Part shown: in pieces, positions 37,399-44,986 of the stretch
How positions within the stretch are numbered: position 1 is the stretch's first letter
Layout of the letters: every line of letters starts with the position of its first letter
From: Candidatus Sumerlaeota bacterium
GTDB taxonomy: Bacteria > Sumerlaeota > Sumerlaeia > Sumerlaeales > Sumerlaeaceae
NCBI GenBank assembly: GCA_017161655.1
Contig: JADFCV010000003.1
Location: 1-59,166, forward strand
DNA length: 59,166 nucleotides
Reading direction: 5' to 3'
Made by a program: the position numbers and the translations under genes
Notes under the pieces: generated by a model
What the model was told of the DNA's origin: nothing
What the model saw: only the letters and a program-made list of their open reading frames with translations
The model's database searches: none

Positions 37399-38556
37399 AT
37401 GAAGACTCGCGTTACCCTACTCGCCACGGCGGCGTTAGCGTTGGCAGTGAGTGCCTTCGGTGGCACATTTGCTTCGATTGCCGTGGATGGTTACACGGAC
37501 GACTGGTACGGCATTGCCCCGCTCGGTGTCGATGCTGCAGATCAGAGTTCAGGCCGTGATCTGAAGGCGATCTATGTAGCTAACGATGCGAACAATCTGT
37601 ATATCCGCATCGAAAGCTATAATTCCATCGCTTTCAGTGGCAACGATCTCATCGGAATTGACGGCGACAACACAACGGCGACCGGGTTCAACCTTTTCGC
37701 AACAGACATCGGTTCAGATCTCCTTGTCGCCGGTGCGTCGATGTACGGTCAGACAACCACCAACTTTAATAGTGGTTCCGCGACCCCATCATCCGTCGCC
37801 GCCTTCTATCCATGGCAAGCCGCCACAAATGTTGAAGTTGCCATCCCTCTCAACACGCAAATCCCAGGGGACATCAGTCAGGCCTTCCCAGGCGGGCTTG
37901 GTTCGACCATTAAAATTGTCGTGGGGGACAGCTCGAATTGGGACGTCATTGGTGCCGCGGATTACACACTCGCTACCAATCCTGGCCCGTCGCCGTTCAC
38001 CGCTGTGATAGACAATTGCAACATTTACGACTCGGCTTCAAATGTTGCGGAACGAACACACCCGGGGACAGTGGATGCCGGCTGCACTCTGGTTCGGGAC
38101 TCTGACACCGGAGCGAGTGGGAGCTCTGGCGATTACGCCATCAAAGGAACCTTCACCATGCCCAATACGGCATGGGTGACAGCACAAATTGGTCGTCGTT
38201 TCGGGATCCCGGTCAACATCAGTGGAGCGGGAAACATTCTGGTCGATGTGAAAGGTGATTCGGGAGCGACGCACCAGCAGATCTGGCTAGGACTTATTGA
38301 CGCAGACGGGACCTATATGGCCACAACGGACCAGGCTGTGCCAACCTCGTCCGTATGGACCACCGTGAGCTTTGGTGATCCTGCGTCATGGTATGTTCAG
38401 ACAGCTGGCTCAACGCCGGGTCTCGATCTTGCAAATATCGTGGAATGGCGCCTTGGCATCTCGAATAATGGCGACGGCGTCGGTGGCACTTTCAACGTCA
38501 GCTTCGATAATATCCGCATCCAAAAGGCTGGCGTGACGGATTGGAGCCTCTATTAG
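37399..38556 (+). CDS. Secreted CBM9-like two-domain protein
   Basis: 385 residues from the ATG at 37399 with AAGGAG about 8 nt upstream. Signal peptide (LLATAALALAVSAFGG). It has the same two modules as the N-terminal half of the 19522-22011 product: compare LYIRIESYNSIAFSGNDLIG with the other protein's LYVRIESYNAASYSGNDLTG. It carries no catalytic domain, so it is probably a carbohydrate-binding surface or secreted protein. It ends in TDWSLY. It is the last gene of the locus, followed by a strong hairpin at 38594-38626. Confidence 0.85.
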   Translation: MKTRVTLLATAALALAVSAFGGTFASIAVDGYTDDWYGIAPLGVDAADQSSGRDLKAIYVANDANNLYIRIESYNSIAFSGNDLIGIDGDNTTATGFNLFATDIGSDLLVAGASMYGQTTTNFNSGSATPSSVAAFYPWQAATNVEVAIPLNTQIPGDISQAFPGGLGSTIKIVVGDSSNWDVIGAADYTLATNPGPSPFTAVIDNCNIYDSASNVAERTHPGTVDAGCTLVRDSDTGASGSSGDYAIKGTFTMPNTAWVTAQIGRRFGIPVNISGAGNILVDVKGDSGATHQQIWLGLIDADGTYMATTDQAVPTSSVWTTVSFGDPASWYVQTAGSTPGLDLANIVEWRLGISNNGDGVGGTFNVSFDNIRIQKAGVTDWSLY

Positions 38557-38593
38557 TTTTCTGGCCGTTCCCTTACCCTTACCCCTCCCGAAG

Positions 38594-38626
38594 AGAGGCG
38601 GAGCTGATCGCGGCAGCTCCGCCTCT
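38594..38626 (+). terminator. Hairpin ending the sugar locus
   Basis: AGAGGCGGAGCTG and CAGCTCCGCCTCT form a perfect 13-bp stem with a 7-nt loop, 37 bp past the CBM-like gene. There is no long T-run, but the stem is strong enough to act as a terminator or 3'-end stabiliser. Confidence 0.6.
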
Positions 38627-38769
38627 TATCTCGACTGTGTCTTCGTTGTCGAAAACGCAGGGGAGTAAACAGTTGCGCCGGTCTCTGAGCGAAAGTTGCA
38701 ACTCTCCCGGTGACAACCATTCGAATAGTCTCAAAGTCAATATTGTATCATCGCAGTGACCATGTAAGT

Positions 38770-38846
38770 GCCCGGTTCGTCTAGCGGTCCAGGACATCGC
38801 CCTCTCACGGCGAAGATCACGGGTTCGAATCCCGTACCGGGTACCA
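38770..38846 (+). tRNA. tRNA-Glu (anticodon CTC), CCA encoded
   Basis: The cloverleaf fits tRNA-Glu: acceptor GCCCGGT with ACCGGGT (G1-U72 wobble), D-arm around GTCTAGCGGTCCAGGAC, anticodon loop CTCTCAC with anticodon CTC, T-arm ACGGG/CCCGT around TTCGAAT, discriminator A and encoded CCA. It stands alone between the sugar locus and a minus-strand gene. Confidence 0.95.
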
Positions 38847-38897
38847 TCTTCTTTTTCTGCTCACCGAGCAAACAGCTTTGTTTTGAGCCTACCGCCG

Positions 38898-40730
38898 CTA
38901 TTCCGGAGCCATGCGAATCTCCACCTCGCCTTCAAGTTCTCCGGAGGAAAATGTGCGCTGCGTCGGTTGGTACCGGGGCTTTTCGACCCACAACGAGATA
39001 TTTGAAACCCCTTGGTTGGAAAACTTGACGACACCCTCGTCATTTGTGAGCAAGCGCACAGGAGGAAGAGAACCGTTGGGTCCACTCACAGTCACCGCCG
39101 CACGCCCCAGTCCCTCTCCGCGAATCGAATCAACAACGCGCACTTTTAGCTCGCGAAATTCAATGGTTGGGTCTGCCAGGTGGGTAACGACCTCGCTGGA
39201 TTTTTCCGTGATTGTCACGGGTTGCGACTGCCAAATCGCCACCGGACTCGCTGCTACAAGCATTCGGTAGCGCCCCGGTTCCTCGATGGCTGCAGCGATG
39301 TCGACAGGAGAAACGTCGAAAAAATCTATGGGGACCACCTGCCACCGCCCACCTTCCTCGCGCTCGACGACGAAAATGGGATAAGGGGGCTGGGAGAGTG
39401 CGGAGATGTCCTGGGCAGCTTTTGAGCGCAACTCGAGCACGAGGTAACGATAGGCAGGCACTTTCCACTTCATCCGAACCACTGATCCTGTCGTGGCAAG
39501 GGGAGGAGCGAAGTCGAAGTGCCAGCGCGAGGGCACAAGGGGTCTGGGAGTGGTTCCGCGCGTCGTTTCGACATCGAAAGCACTGATTCGATCCATCGGC
39601 AGGTCTTTTACGCGAAAGATGCCTTGCTCATCCGTTGAGTAGCTCTCGCTTCGCCCTCCCAGATCACGCAAAACGGTTGCCCCCGCAAGAGGCTGTCCAG
39701 TGTCACCGATTTCAAGCCGGCCTTCAAGTTCGATGGTCGCCCTGGCGCCTTCCGGGAAGACATCGTCGAGCGAAATCGTTGCATCCACAATTTTGCCCTC
39801 GACGAGTGGGACCTGAACAGGTTGCGCTTCGATGTCCGCCGGGGAAACAAGTGTGATTTGCAGCGCTTCATCAGGAGGCAAAGGGGCAATGATGTTGGGA
39901 TGCTCTGTCGCAAGAGCGATTGGCTCGGCGTTGAGCAAAGAATCCATGAGCTCGGGGGCGATAACCTGCGCAAGGAGGAGAAAGCGGGATGCTCTCTCTG
40001 CTTCTGCAGCTGGGATGCGATTCAGGATCGCACGGATATGGGAAAACTCGGCATTGCCTTGAAGAACCACGCGGACGCCCGTATACGGCTGAGGGGAAAG
40101 CTCGCCCAGCTCCACAGTTCCTGAACTCTCGCGAACCTCACTGGCCATGATCCGCGTGTGGTAATAGACCAGAGCATCGTTGTTCCACGCCAGCAACTCG
40201 TAGGCATCAACTCGTGGCACTTCCACCGGCCCCACGACGACGTCGCCCTCCGGCGAAGTGGCCACATTGGCAAGACGCCATTCGCGGATATTCACAAGGT
40301 CCTCGAGAGTTGCCGGTCGCGTGCGGGATGCGGAATCGCCAACCTCTCGAAGATCCGCTTCATCAACATGCCCAAGACCTAAACGGGCTTGGGTATTTCC
40401 GGAACAATCCGCGACACCCGCCGGACATTTTAGACGAGCAGAGATAAGAAGGGACGAGCGATCGGGGGCGGGAGACACCTTCCATGACTTAGGAGACCGC
40501 GGCGGTGTTGTCGGGGAGGGCGGTGCCAATTTAGAGCGCGTAGAATCGTCTCGCTTCAGAACAGCTGGGAGGGGAGTCGGAGTCGAATCCCTGGAGAGCC
40601 TCTGTGTGACTTGGCGCTCAGTTTCGCTCCGAAGAACGCCACGAGTAGGACGCATCATCACCCATGCCACGGTCGCAGCACCGAAGCACAGAGCAAAGAC
40701 AACAACAACCCATTGGACAGAGCGGTTCAT
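38898..40730 (-). CDS. Membrane-anchored protein with carboxypeptidase-regulatory-like beta domains
   Basis: 610 residues. One N-terminal membrane helix (WVVVVFALCFGAATVAWVMM) and a Pro/Ser/Arg-rich linker to about residue 90. The rest is beta-rich; residues near 340-400 (GDTGQPLAGATVLRDLGGR, STDEQGIFRVKDLP) and the C-terminal VSGPNGSLPPVRLLTNDEG resemble carboxypeptidase-regulatory-like (CarboxypepD_reg/DUF4198-type) domains, suggesting an envelope-facing scaffold. No catalytic motif is seen. An exported-protein role is likely; function unknown. Confidence 0.7.
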   Translation of the reverse strand: MNRSVQWVVVVFALCFGAATVAWVMMRPTRGVLRSETERQVTQRLSRDSTPTPLPAVLKRDDSTRSKLAPPSPTTPPRSPKSWKVSPAPDRSSLLISARLKCPAGVADCSGNTQARLGLGHVDEADLREVGDSASRTRPATLEDLVNIREWRLANVATSPEGDVVVGPVEVPRVDAYELLAWNNDALVYYHTRIMASEVRESSGTVELGELSPQPYTGVRVVLQGNAEFSHIRAILNRIPAAEAERASRFLLLAQVIAPELMDSLLNAEPIALATEHPNIIAPLPPDEALQITLVSPADIEAQPVQVPLVEGKIVDATISLDDVFPEGARATIELEGRLEIGDTGQPLAGATVLRDLGGRSESYSTDEQGIFRVKDLPMDRISAFDVETTRGTTPRPLVPSRWHFDFAPPLATTGSVVRMKWKVPAYRYLVLELRSKAAQDISALSQPPYPIFVVEREEGGRWQVVPIDFFDVSPVDIAAAIEEPGRYRMLVAASPVAIWQSQPVTITEKSSEVVTHLADPTIEFRELKVRVVDSIRGEGLGRAAVTVSGPNGSLPPVRLLTNDEGVVKFSNQGVSNISLWVEKPRYQPTQRTFSSGELEGEVEIRMAPE

Positions 40731-40842
40731 CGCAATCGCAGATTCCTATCGCTTCCCCACAAAACACCTGATGGGAAGTTCCTATCCTGATAACCTGGCG
40801 AGCTATTGCTTTTTGTTCCGGTCAAAGCGCTCTCAAAAGCAA

Positions 40843-40865
40843 GGCCGAAGCACAGGGCTTCGGCC
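40843..40865 (-). terminator. Intrinsic terminator of the frameshifted EEP gene
   Basis: GGCCGAAGC and GCTTCGGCC form a 9-bp stem with a 5-nt loop; on the minus strand it is followed by TTGCTTTTG. It lies 30 bp past the restored stop codon of the endonuclease/exonuclease/phosphatase gene. Confidence 0.6.
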
Positions 40866-40894
40866 GATTTACGATGCAATATCTTCACACAATC

Positions 40895-41765
40895 CTAGTC
40901 GGTATCGCTACTCGAGTAAAGCTTTAGCCAGATCGGGGCGTGATCGGAGAGCCCGTTATAGAAATTCAAAGTGTTCGCAATGTAGTCACGCCCGGAACTC
41001 GAGTATTCGGTCACATAGCTCGCCTGGAACCAAAAATGATCGTATGGGCTCACGTACGAGCCTAAAGAATTGATCGTGGTGAGATCGTTGACCTGGTACG
41101 AGACCTGCGGTGAAATGACAGCGGTGGAGGTAAGATTAGCCCACCAAGTTGACGTGGCACTGCAATTGTGATCGCCTAAAAAGGATCACGTCCTGGTCGG
41201 TAGAGTCACTATTTTGCACTGATTTGAACACGTTGGCAATTTCAGCGATTTCGGCCTGCCGTTCGGCATCCGTGCCCCAGATGGTATGCCAATTAATAAA
41301 TGTGAAATCAGCAAGGGTGCGTTTGTCGCGAAGCTTAACGATTTGAGGTTCACGTTCAAACTTATCGCCAACGTCATTCCACACCGTATTCGAAATGAGC
41401 TGAACGTTATCAGTACGGTAGATGACCGCATACATTTCCTTATAAGACGACCGCCCTAGTGCTGGGGTGACAGCGTAGGCCCAGGTGACTCCGCTGATGC
41501 TCTTGAGAGCATCGGCAATCCCCTGCGCCGCGCTCTCATACATGACCTCCTGGCAGAACACGACATCGCATCCATTGGGTGATGTCGAGCTGCTTCCAAA
41601 TTGATTCCAAATCTGCGCAGCATCACCGGCATAGTCGGTTTCACCACTCCAGCCTTCATGCCGAAGGTTCCAGGAGACAACACGCAAATACGCCGCAGCC
41701 CATACGTTAGCAACGAGCGCAAAAACGAAAACTAGCGCACTTACTTCACGCCATTTCTTAGGCAT
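40895..41765 (-). pseudogene. Endonuclease/exonuclease/phosphatase-family gene split by a single-base frameshift
   Basis: The reading frame from ATG 41765 (AGGAGG 8 nt upstream, signal peptide MPKKWREVSALVFVFALVANVWA) has the EEP motifs VVSWNLRHEG, CQEV and NWHTIWG, then runs into a stop at 41136. Skipping one T in a T5 run (forward A5, 41178-41182) restores the frame through the catalytic GDHN and the terminal SDHAPIW motif to a TAG at 40895, giving about 289 residues. The restored protein has all five family motifs. Likely explanations are a sequencing error in a homopolymer, a recent null mutation, or slippage. The 209-residue truncated form would lack the GDxN and SDH active-site residues. 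Confidence 0.85.
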
Positions 41766-41808
41766 CGTGAGATCCTCCTATCTTCTTTTACGGAATGGGA
41801 CTCCATCC

Positions 41809-41845
41809 TGAGAAACATTTGAATCATCTTTTTGAACGTTTCTCA
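41809..41845. promoter_or_regulatory. Inverted repeat upstream of the EEP gene
   Basis: TGAGAAAC and GTTTCTCA are perfect 8-bp arms separated by 21 bp, with further partial symmetry inward (TTTGAA/TTGAAC). It lies 44-80 bp upstream of the start. Operator or RNA structure are both possible. Confidence 0.35.
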
Positions 41846-41993
41846 AGTGAAATGTGCGTGACAATTGTGTTTGTTATGAAAGGAACGAGAACTAAAGGCC
41901 GGGCGGGGGGCGCGGGCTCAAGACAGCTTCGTCGGCATCGCCTAAGGTAAGTAAGTAGCAAAGATTGAGTTTAGACTTGATCGTTAGTCAAAA

Positions 41994-42011
41994 GAGCCAG
42001 CGCCACGGCTC
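41994..42011 (-). terminator. Short hairpin past yidC
   Basis: GAGCC/GGCTC, 5-bp stem with an 8-nt loop, followed by TTTTGAC on the minus strand, 15 bp past the yidC stop. A weak intrinsic terminator for the rpmH-rnpA-yidD-yidC cluster. Confidence 0.4.
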
Positions 42012-42025
42012 GTGACAGAGCTAAC

Positions 42026-43963
42026 CTATTTCTTAGATTTCTTCTTTTGTGGTTGGACTTGAACAGACACAGTCTGCAGCGTGCCGCGTTCCTTTTCTTC
42101 TCGCGCCATTACGGCATTGGTATAGATCGTCTGGAAGATTTGCCAGATATTCGACACGTTCCAGTAAACCATGAGTCCCGAGGGAAGATTGTAGAGCATG
42201 AGCACCATGATCAAAGGCATCATGTACATCATTTGCTTCTGAGTCGGATCCTGCACCTTGATGCGGGCCATGCTGATTTTTGTGGCAAGGAGTTGAGTTA
42301 GTGCCATGAGGATGGGAAGGAGATTAAAATGCGTCCATCCGAAGAACGGCATGGTGAAGCCAAGTGGGAAAAGTCGGTCTGGTTGTGAGAGATCCTTAAT
42401 CCAAAGAAAATGCGCCCCTTGCAAATCAATGGTGTCGTTACACACGCGATAGAGCGCAACGAAGATGGGGAATTGAAGCAGCAGGGGGAAACACCCACGC
42501 AGCGGAGCAAAGGGCGAGATTCCATGCTCCTGATAGAGTTTCCAAATCTGGCGATTCTTTTCTTGGGGGTTGTTTTTATACTTCTCGTTGATGGCGTCAA
42601 TGTAGGGTTTGATCTTCGCCTGTTCCGCCATCGTTTTGGCGTTGATGCGCAAGCTGTGTTGGGCCAGAGGAAAAAGAACGATGCGGACGAGAATCGTCAG
42701 GATAATGATAGCAACTCCGTAATTCCCAACGAGCTTAAAGATCCAGTTCAAGACGTCCGTGAGTAACAGATAGAGAGCCCGCATGAAGCTCCACGAGTTG
42801 TGGAACATCAGTGACTGGAGCGAATGACCATACTGCTTGAGAATCTCATATTTCTTAGGACCGACGTAGAGGCCATAATCGAAAGTCACTTCGCCTGCAG
42901 GCGGAATGTCGAATTTCGGCGTGGCTAGCTCAAGCGTAAGTGGTGGAACGAATCCTTTGATTTCGGGATCGTGGCGGGAAGGTACGAGAGTGCGGACGTA
43001 ATAGATGCGCTTCTTGGCTGCATCGTCTGGTTGATCTGGAACAATGATCGCCGCAAAGAATTTTGCCTCGACGCCAGCCCATTCCATACGCCCATCGGCG
43101 ATTATCGGCTCTTTTTTCGGTGCAGGATGAGCTGAGTAAACTGTGCCGTCCTTGCGGTACACCGCCGTGTCGTAGCCGACGTTGGGATCGGGTTCCCCTA
43201 GCCGCCGTTCGACAAGCCCCGGCCCCCAACGCAGAAGTAAACCCCAGCCGTTGTCGTCCGTCACTGTAATGGGGGAACTCGTTTCGTTTACGAGACTGAT
43301 GCGCAGGGTTGAGTAGTACTGGTTCTGTGGTATCAGGAGGCTCTTCTTGACGCGAACCCCGCGGATAGCTGGCGAGAGGCAGTTGACCACGATATTGCGT
43401 TTGCCACTGGCATCCGGGGGGAGCTCCACTTTCCATTCTACGTTATTGAGATCTTCGTAGCTGAAAGCAGCCCGTTCTTGAAAGCTAATCTCGAGAGGCC
43501 AGTTCTGGAGTACCGGCTCAAACGGGAACTTCTGCGGAATTCTTTGAACAAGCTCCAACCCTTCTCGTTCGTCAAGACGGCGCGTGAACGACTGGCTGCC
43601 TGGATCGAGAAGCCGCCAACTGTTAACCACTGCTCCCACATGGTCCACACCTATTGCGTATTTCTCAGTGGTGACAGTCGTGATCTCACCCGGGTGCATA
43701 GCGATGGTGAGTGAGGTGTTCTCCACCGTGCGCGGAGTCACGACACTCGGCGACGGGCCCGGCTGGCGCTCTGCAACGGCAGCTTCGAGTCGTTCTTTAG
43801 CCGCAGAGGAAAGAGCATCGGCGCCAAGAGTGGCGGTGGTTTCATTGAGACGGATGCGTTGTGCCCGCTGGCGCCGCTCCGGATGGCGAGCTTCTTCCCA
43901 GAGCATGAAAGCCTGGATCACTAGAAACGAAAGGATGAAAAAAAGAACCCAACGTCGCTCCAT
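42026..43963 (-). CDS. yidC: Membrane protein insertase YidC
   Basis: 645 residues. N-terminal membrane helix (VLFFILSFLVIQAFMLW), a large periplasmic beta-supersandwich domain (about 55-380) and the conserved Oxa1/Alb3-type core: YGVAIIILTILVRIVLFPL, the loop with KNNPQEKNRQIWKLYQEHG, FPIFVALYRV, and MMYMMPLIMVLMLYNLPSG. The C-terminus is Lys-rich (QPQKKKSKK). YidC inserts membrane proteins alone or with SecYEG. The start is 11 bp after yidD. Confidence 0.98.
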   Translation of the reverse strand: MERRWVLFFILSFLVIQAFMLWEEARHPERRQRAQRIRLNETTATLGADALSSAAKERLEAAVAERQPGPSPSVVTPRTVENTSLTIAMHPGEITTVTTEKYAIGVDHVGAVVNSWRLLDPGSQSFTRRLDEREGLELVQRIPQKFPFEPVLQNWPLEISFQERAAFSYEDLNNVEWKVELPPDASGKRNIVVNCLSPAIRGVRVKKSLLIPQNQYYSTLRISLVNETSSPITVTDDNGWGLLLRWGPGLVERRLGEPDPNVGYDTAVYRKDGTVYSAHPAPKKEPIIADGRMEWAGVEAKFFAAIIVPDQPDDAAKKRIYYVRTLVPSRHDPEIKGFVPPLTLELATPKFDIPPAGEVTFDYGLYVGPKKYEILKQYGHSLQSLMFHNSWSFMRALYLLLTDVLNWIFKLVGNYGVAIIILTILVRIVLFPLAQHSLRINAKTMAEQAKIKPYIDAINEKYKNNPQEKNRQIWKLYQEHGISPFAPLRGCFPLLLQFPIFVALYRVCNDTIDLQGAHFLWIKDLSQPDRLFPLGFTMPFFGWTHFNLLPILMALTQLLATKISMARIKVQDPTQKQMMYMMPLIMVLMLYNLPSGLMVYWNVSNIWQIFQTIYTNAVMAREEKERGTLQTVSVQVQPQKKKSKK

Positions 43964-43974
43964 GCTCGCCTTAC

Positions 43975-44244
43975 TTACTCACTCGCTTTCCCGGACTGGT
44001 GTGGATGTGGCACCGGATCGTAACCACCACGACAAAGGGGCTGACACCTCGCTAGCCTCCACAAGATGAGAGCAAGCGCAGGCAGTAGCCTCCGACACTG
44101 CAACGCCTCCAGTGCATAATTCGAACATGTTGGATAGAATCGGCATGATGGTGGCACATGGGGTGACACCCATCGCTGGTAACCACGAATCAGCCTCGTG
44201 AGGAGAAGCTTAAACGGCCGTTCGATGCGCTCACCCACTGTCAT
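43975..44244 (-). CDS. yidD: Membrane protein insertion efficiency factor YidD
   Basis: 89 residues with the family core PSCRFYPTCSNYALEAL and CQPLCRGGYDPVP. YidD is a small membrane-associated protein that aids YidC-dependent insertion. Its start overlaps the rnpA end by 14 bp, typical of this conserved cluster. Confidence 0.96.
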   Translation of the reverse strand: MTVGERIERPFKLLLTRLIRGYQRWVSPHVPPSCRFYPTCSNYALEALQCRRLLPALALILWRLARCQPLCRGGYDPVPHPHQSGKASE

Positions 44245-44611
44245 CCTTCAAAATCCCGGCCTGTTTCCAGACCGAGTGCAACTGCTTTTGCACGTCCCGA
44301 AATTTCATATCTCTGGCCGCTGGGCCAAAATTCACGATGATCGTATAACCCGGCTCCAGGAAAGGCAGTGCGAGACGGAAAACCTCGCGGGCCAGACGCT
44401 TCAGTCGGTTGCGGACAACGGCGCGTCCAACCTTTCTTGTCACCGTAATGCCCAGTCGCGTAGGTAACTCACACGATTCGCGGGGACAAATAAAAACGTG
44501 AACGCCGCGCCGCCGATAAGAAGCGCCCTGTTCATAAGCTTGGAGATAATCGCGTCGCTTGCGGACCCGATTCTCTTTGCGAAAAAAGAAGCGAATTTTC
44601 CCGTCACCCAC
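44231..44611 (-). CDS. rnpA: Ribonuclease P protein component
   Basis: 126 residues with the RNase P protein signature RNRLKRLAREVFRLALPF and GITVTRKVGRAVVRNR. It binds the RNase P RNA to process tRNA 5' ends. A GTG start at 44611, 23 bp after rpmH, is chosen; the sequence before it (GGTGGTGAG) offers a modest ribosome site. The N-terminal MGDGKIRFFFRKENRVRKR aligns with the usual family start region. Confidence 0.95.
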   Translation of the reverse strand: MGDGKIRFFFRKENRVRKRRDYLQAYEQGASYRRRGVHVFICPRESCELPTRLGITVTRKVGRAVVRNRLKRLAREVFRLALPFLEPGYTIIVNFGPAARDMKFRDVQKQLHSVWKQAGILKDDSG

Positions 44612-44634
44612 TCACCACCGGCGTCGCCGCAAAA

Positions 44635-44790
44635 TTACCGAGCCGACCGCGAGTCAGACGCTGTCAGACGATGACGTCCCTTCGCCCGCCGTCGTGCAAG
44701 CACTGCGCGCCCGCTCTTTGTCTTCATGCGCTCGCGAAAGCCGTGTTTATTCCAGCGTTTGCGTAAACTTGGTTGAAAGGTACGTTTCAT
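44635..44790 (-). CDS. rpmH: 50S ribosomal protein L34
   Basis: A 51-residue basic protein ([20 protein letters not shown]... ending [19 protein letters not shown]) with the L34 pattern KRTFQPS, [24 protein letters not shown]. It is a little longer than the usual 44-47 residues because of the C-terminal tail. It heads the rpmH-rnpA-yidD-yidC cluster. A consensus TTGACA lies on the minus strand at 44849-44854 but no good -10 follows. Confidence 0.97.
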   Translation of the reverse strand: MKRTFQPSLRKRWNKHGFRERMKTKSGRAVLARRRAKGRHRLTASDSRSAR

Positions 44791-44941
44791 CGTTCTCTAT
44801 TCCACTCGCTTAGTTCGTTCTGGACGGTTTTGGTTTACCGAATTGCTCTGTCAAAATTCGCATCAAAAAGCAACGAGTAGCCGTGCAGCCGCAACCCTCT
44901 TTTTTTCTCCCCCCGAGCATGAGTTTTTGTTCTGAAAGTTC

Positions 44942-44947
44942 TATAAT
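44942..44947 (+). promoter_or_regulatory. Candidate -10 box of the lipase-like gene
   Basis: A perfect TATAAT lies 40 bp before the start codon in an otherwise A/T-rich stretch. No good -35 at 17 bp is visible, so only the -10 is called. Confidence 0.4.
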
Positions 44948-44986
44948 AGTTTTAGGTCAAAAGTGTTTCGGAGAGGGACCCGGGTT

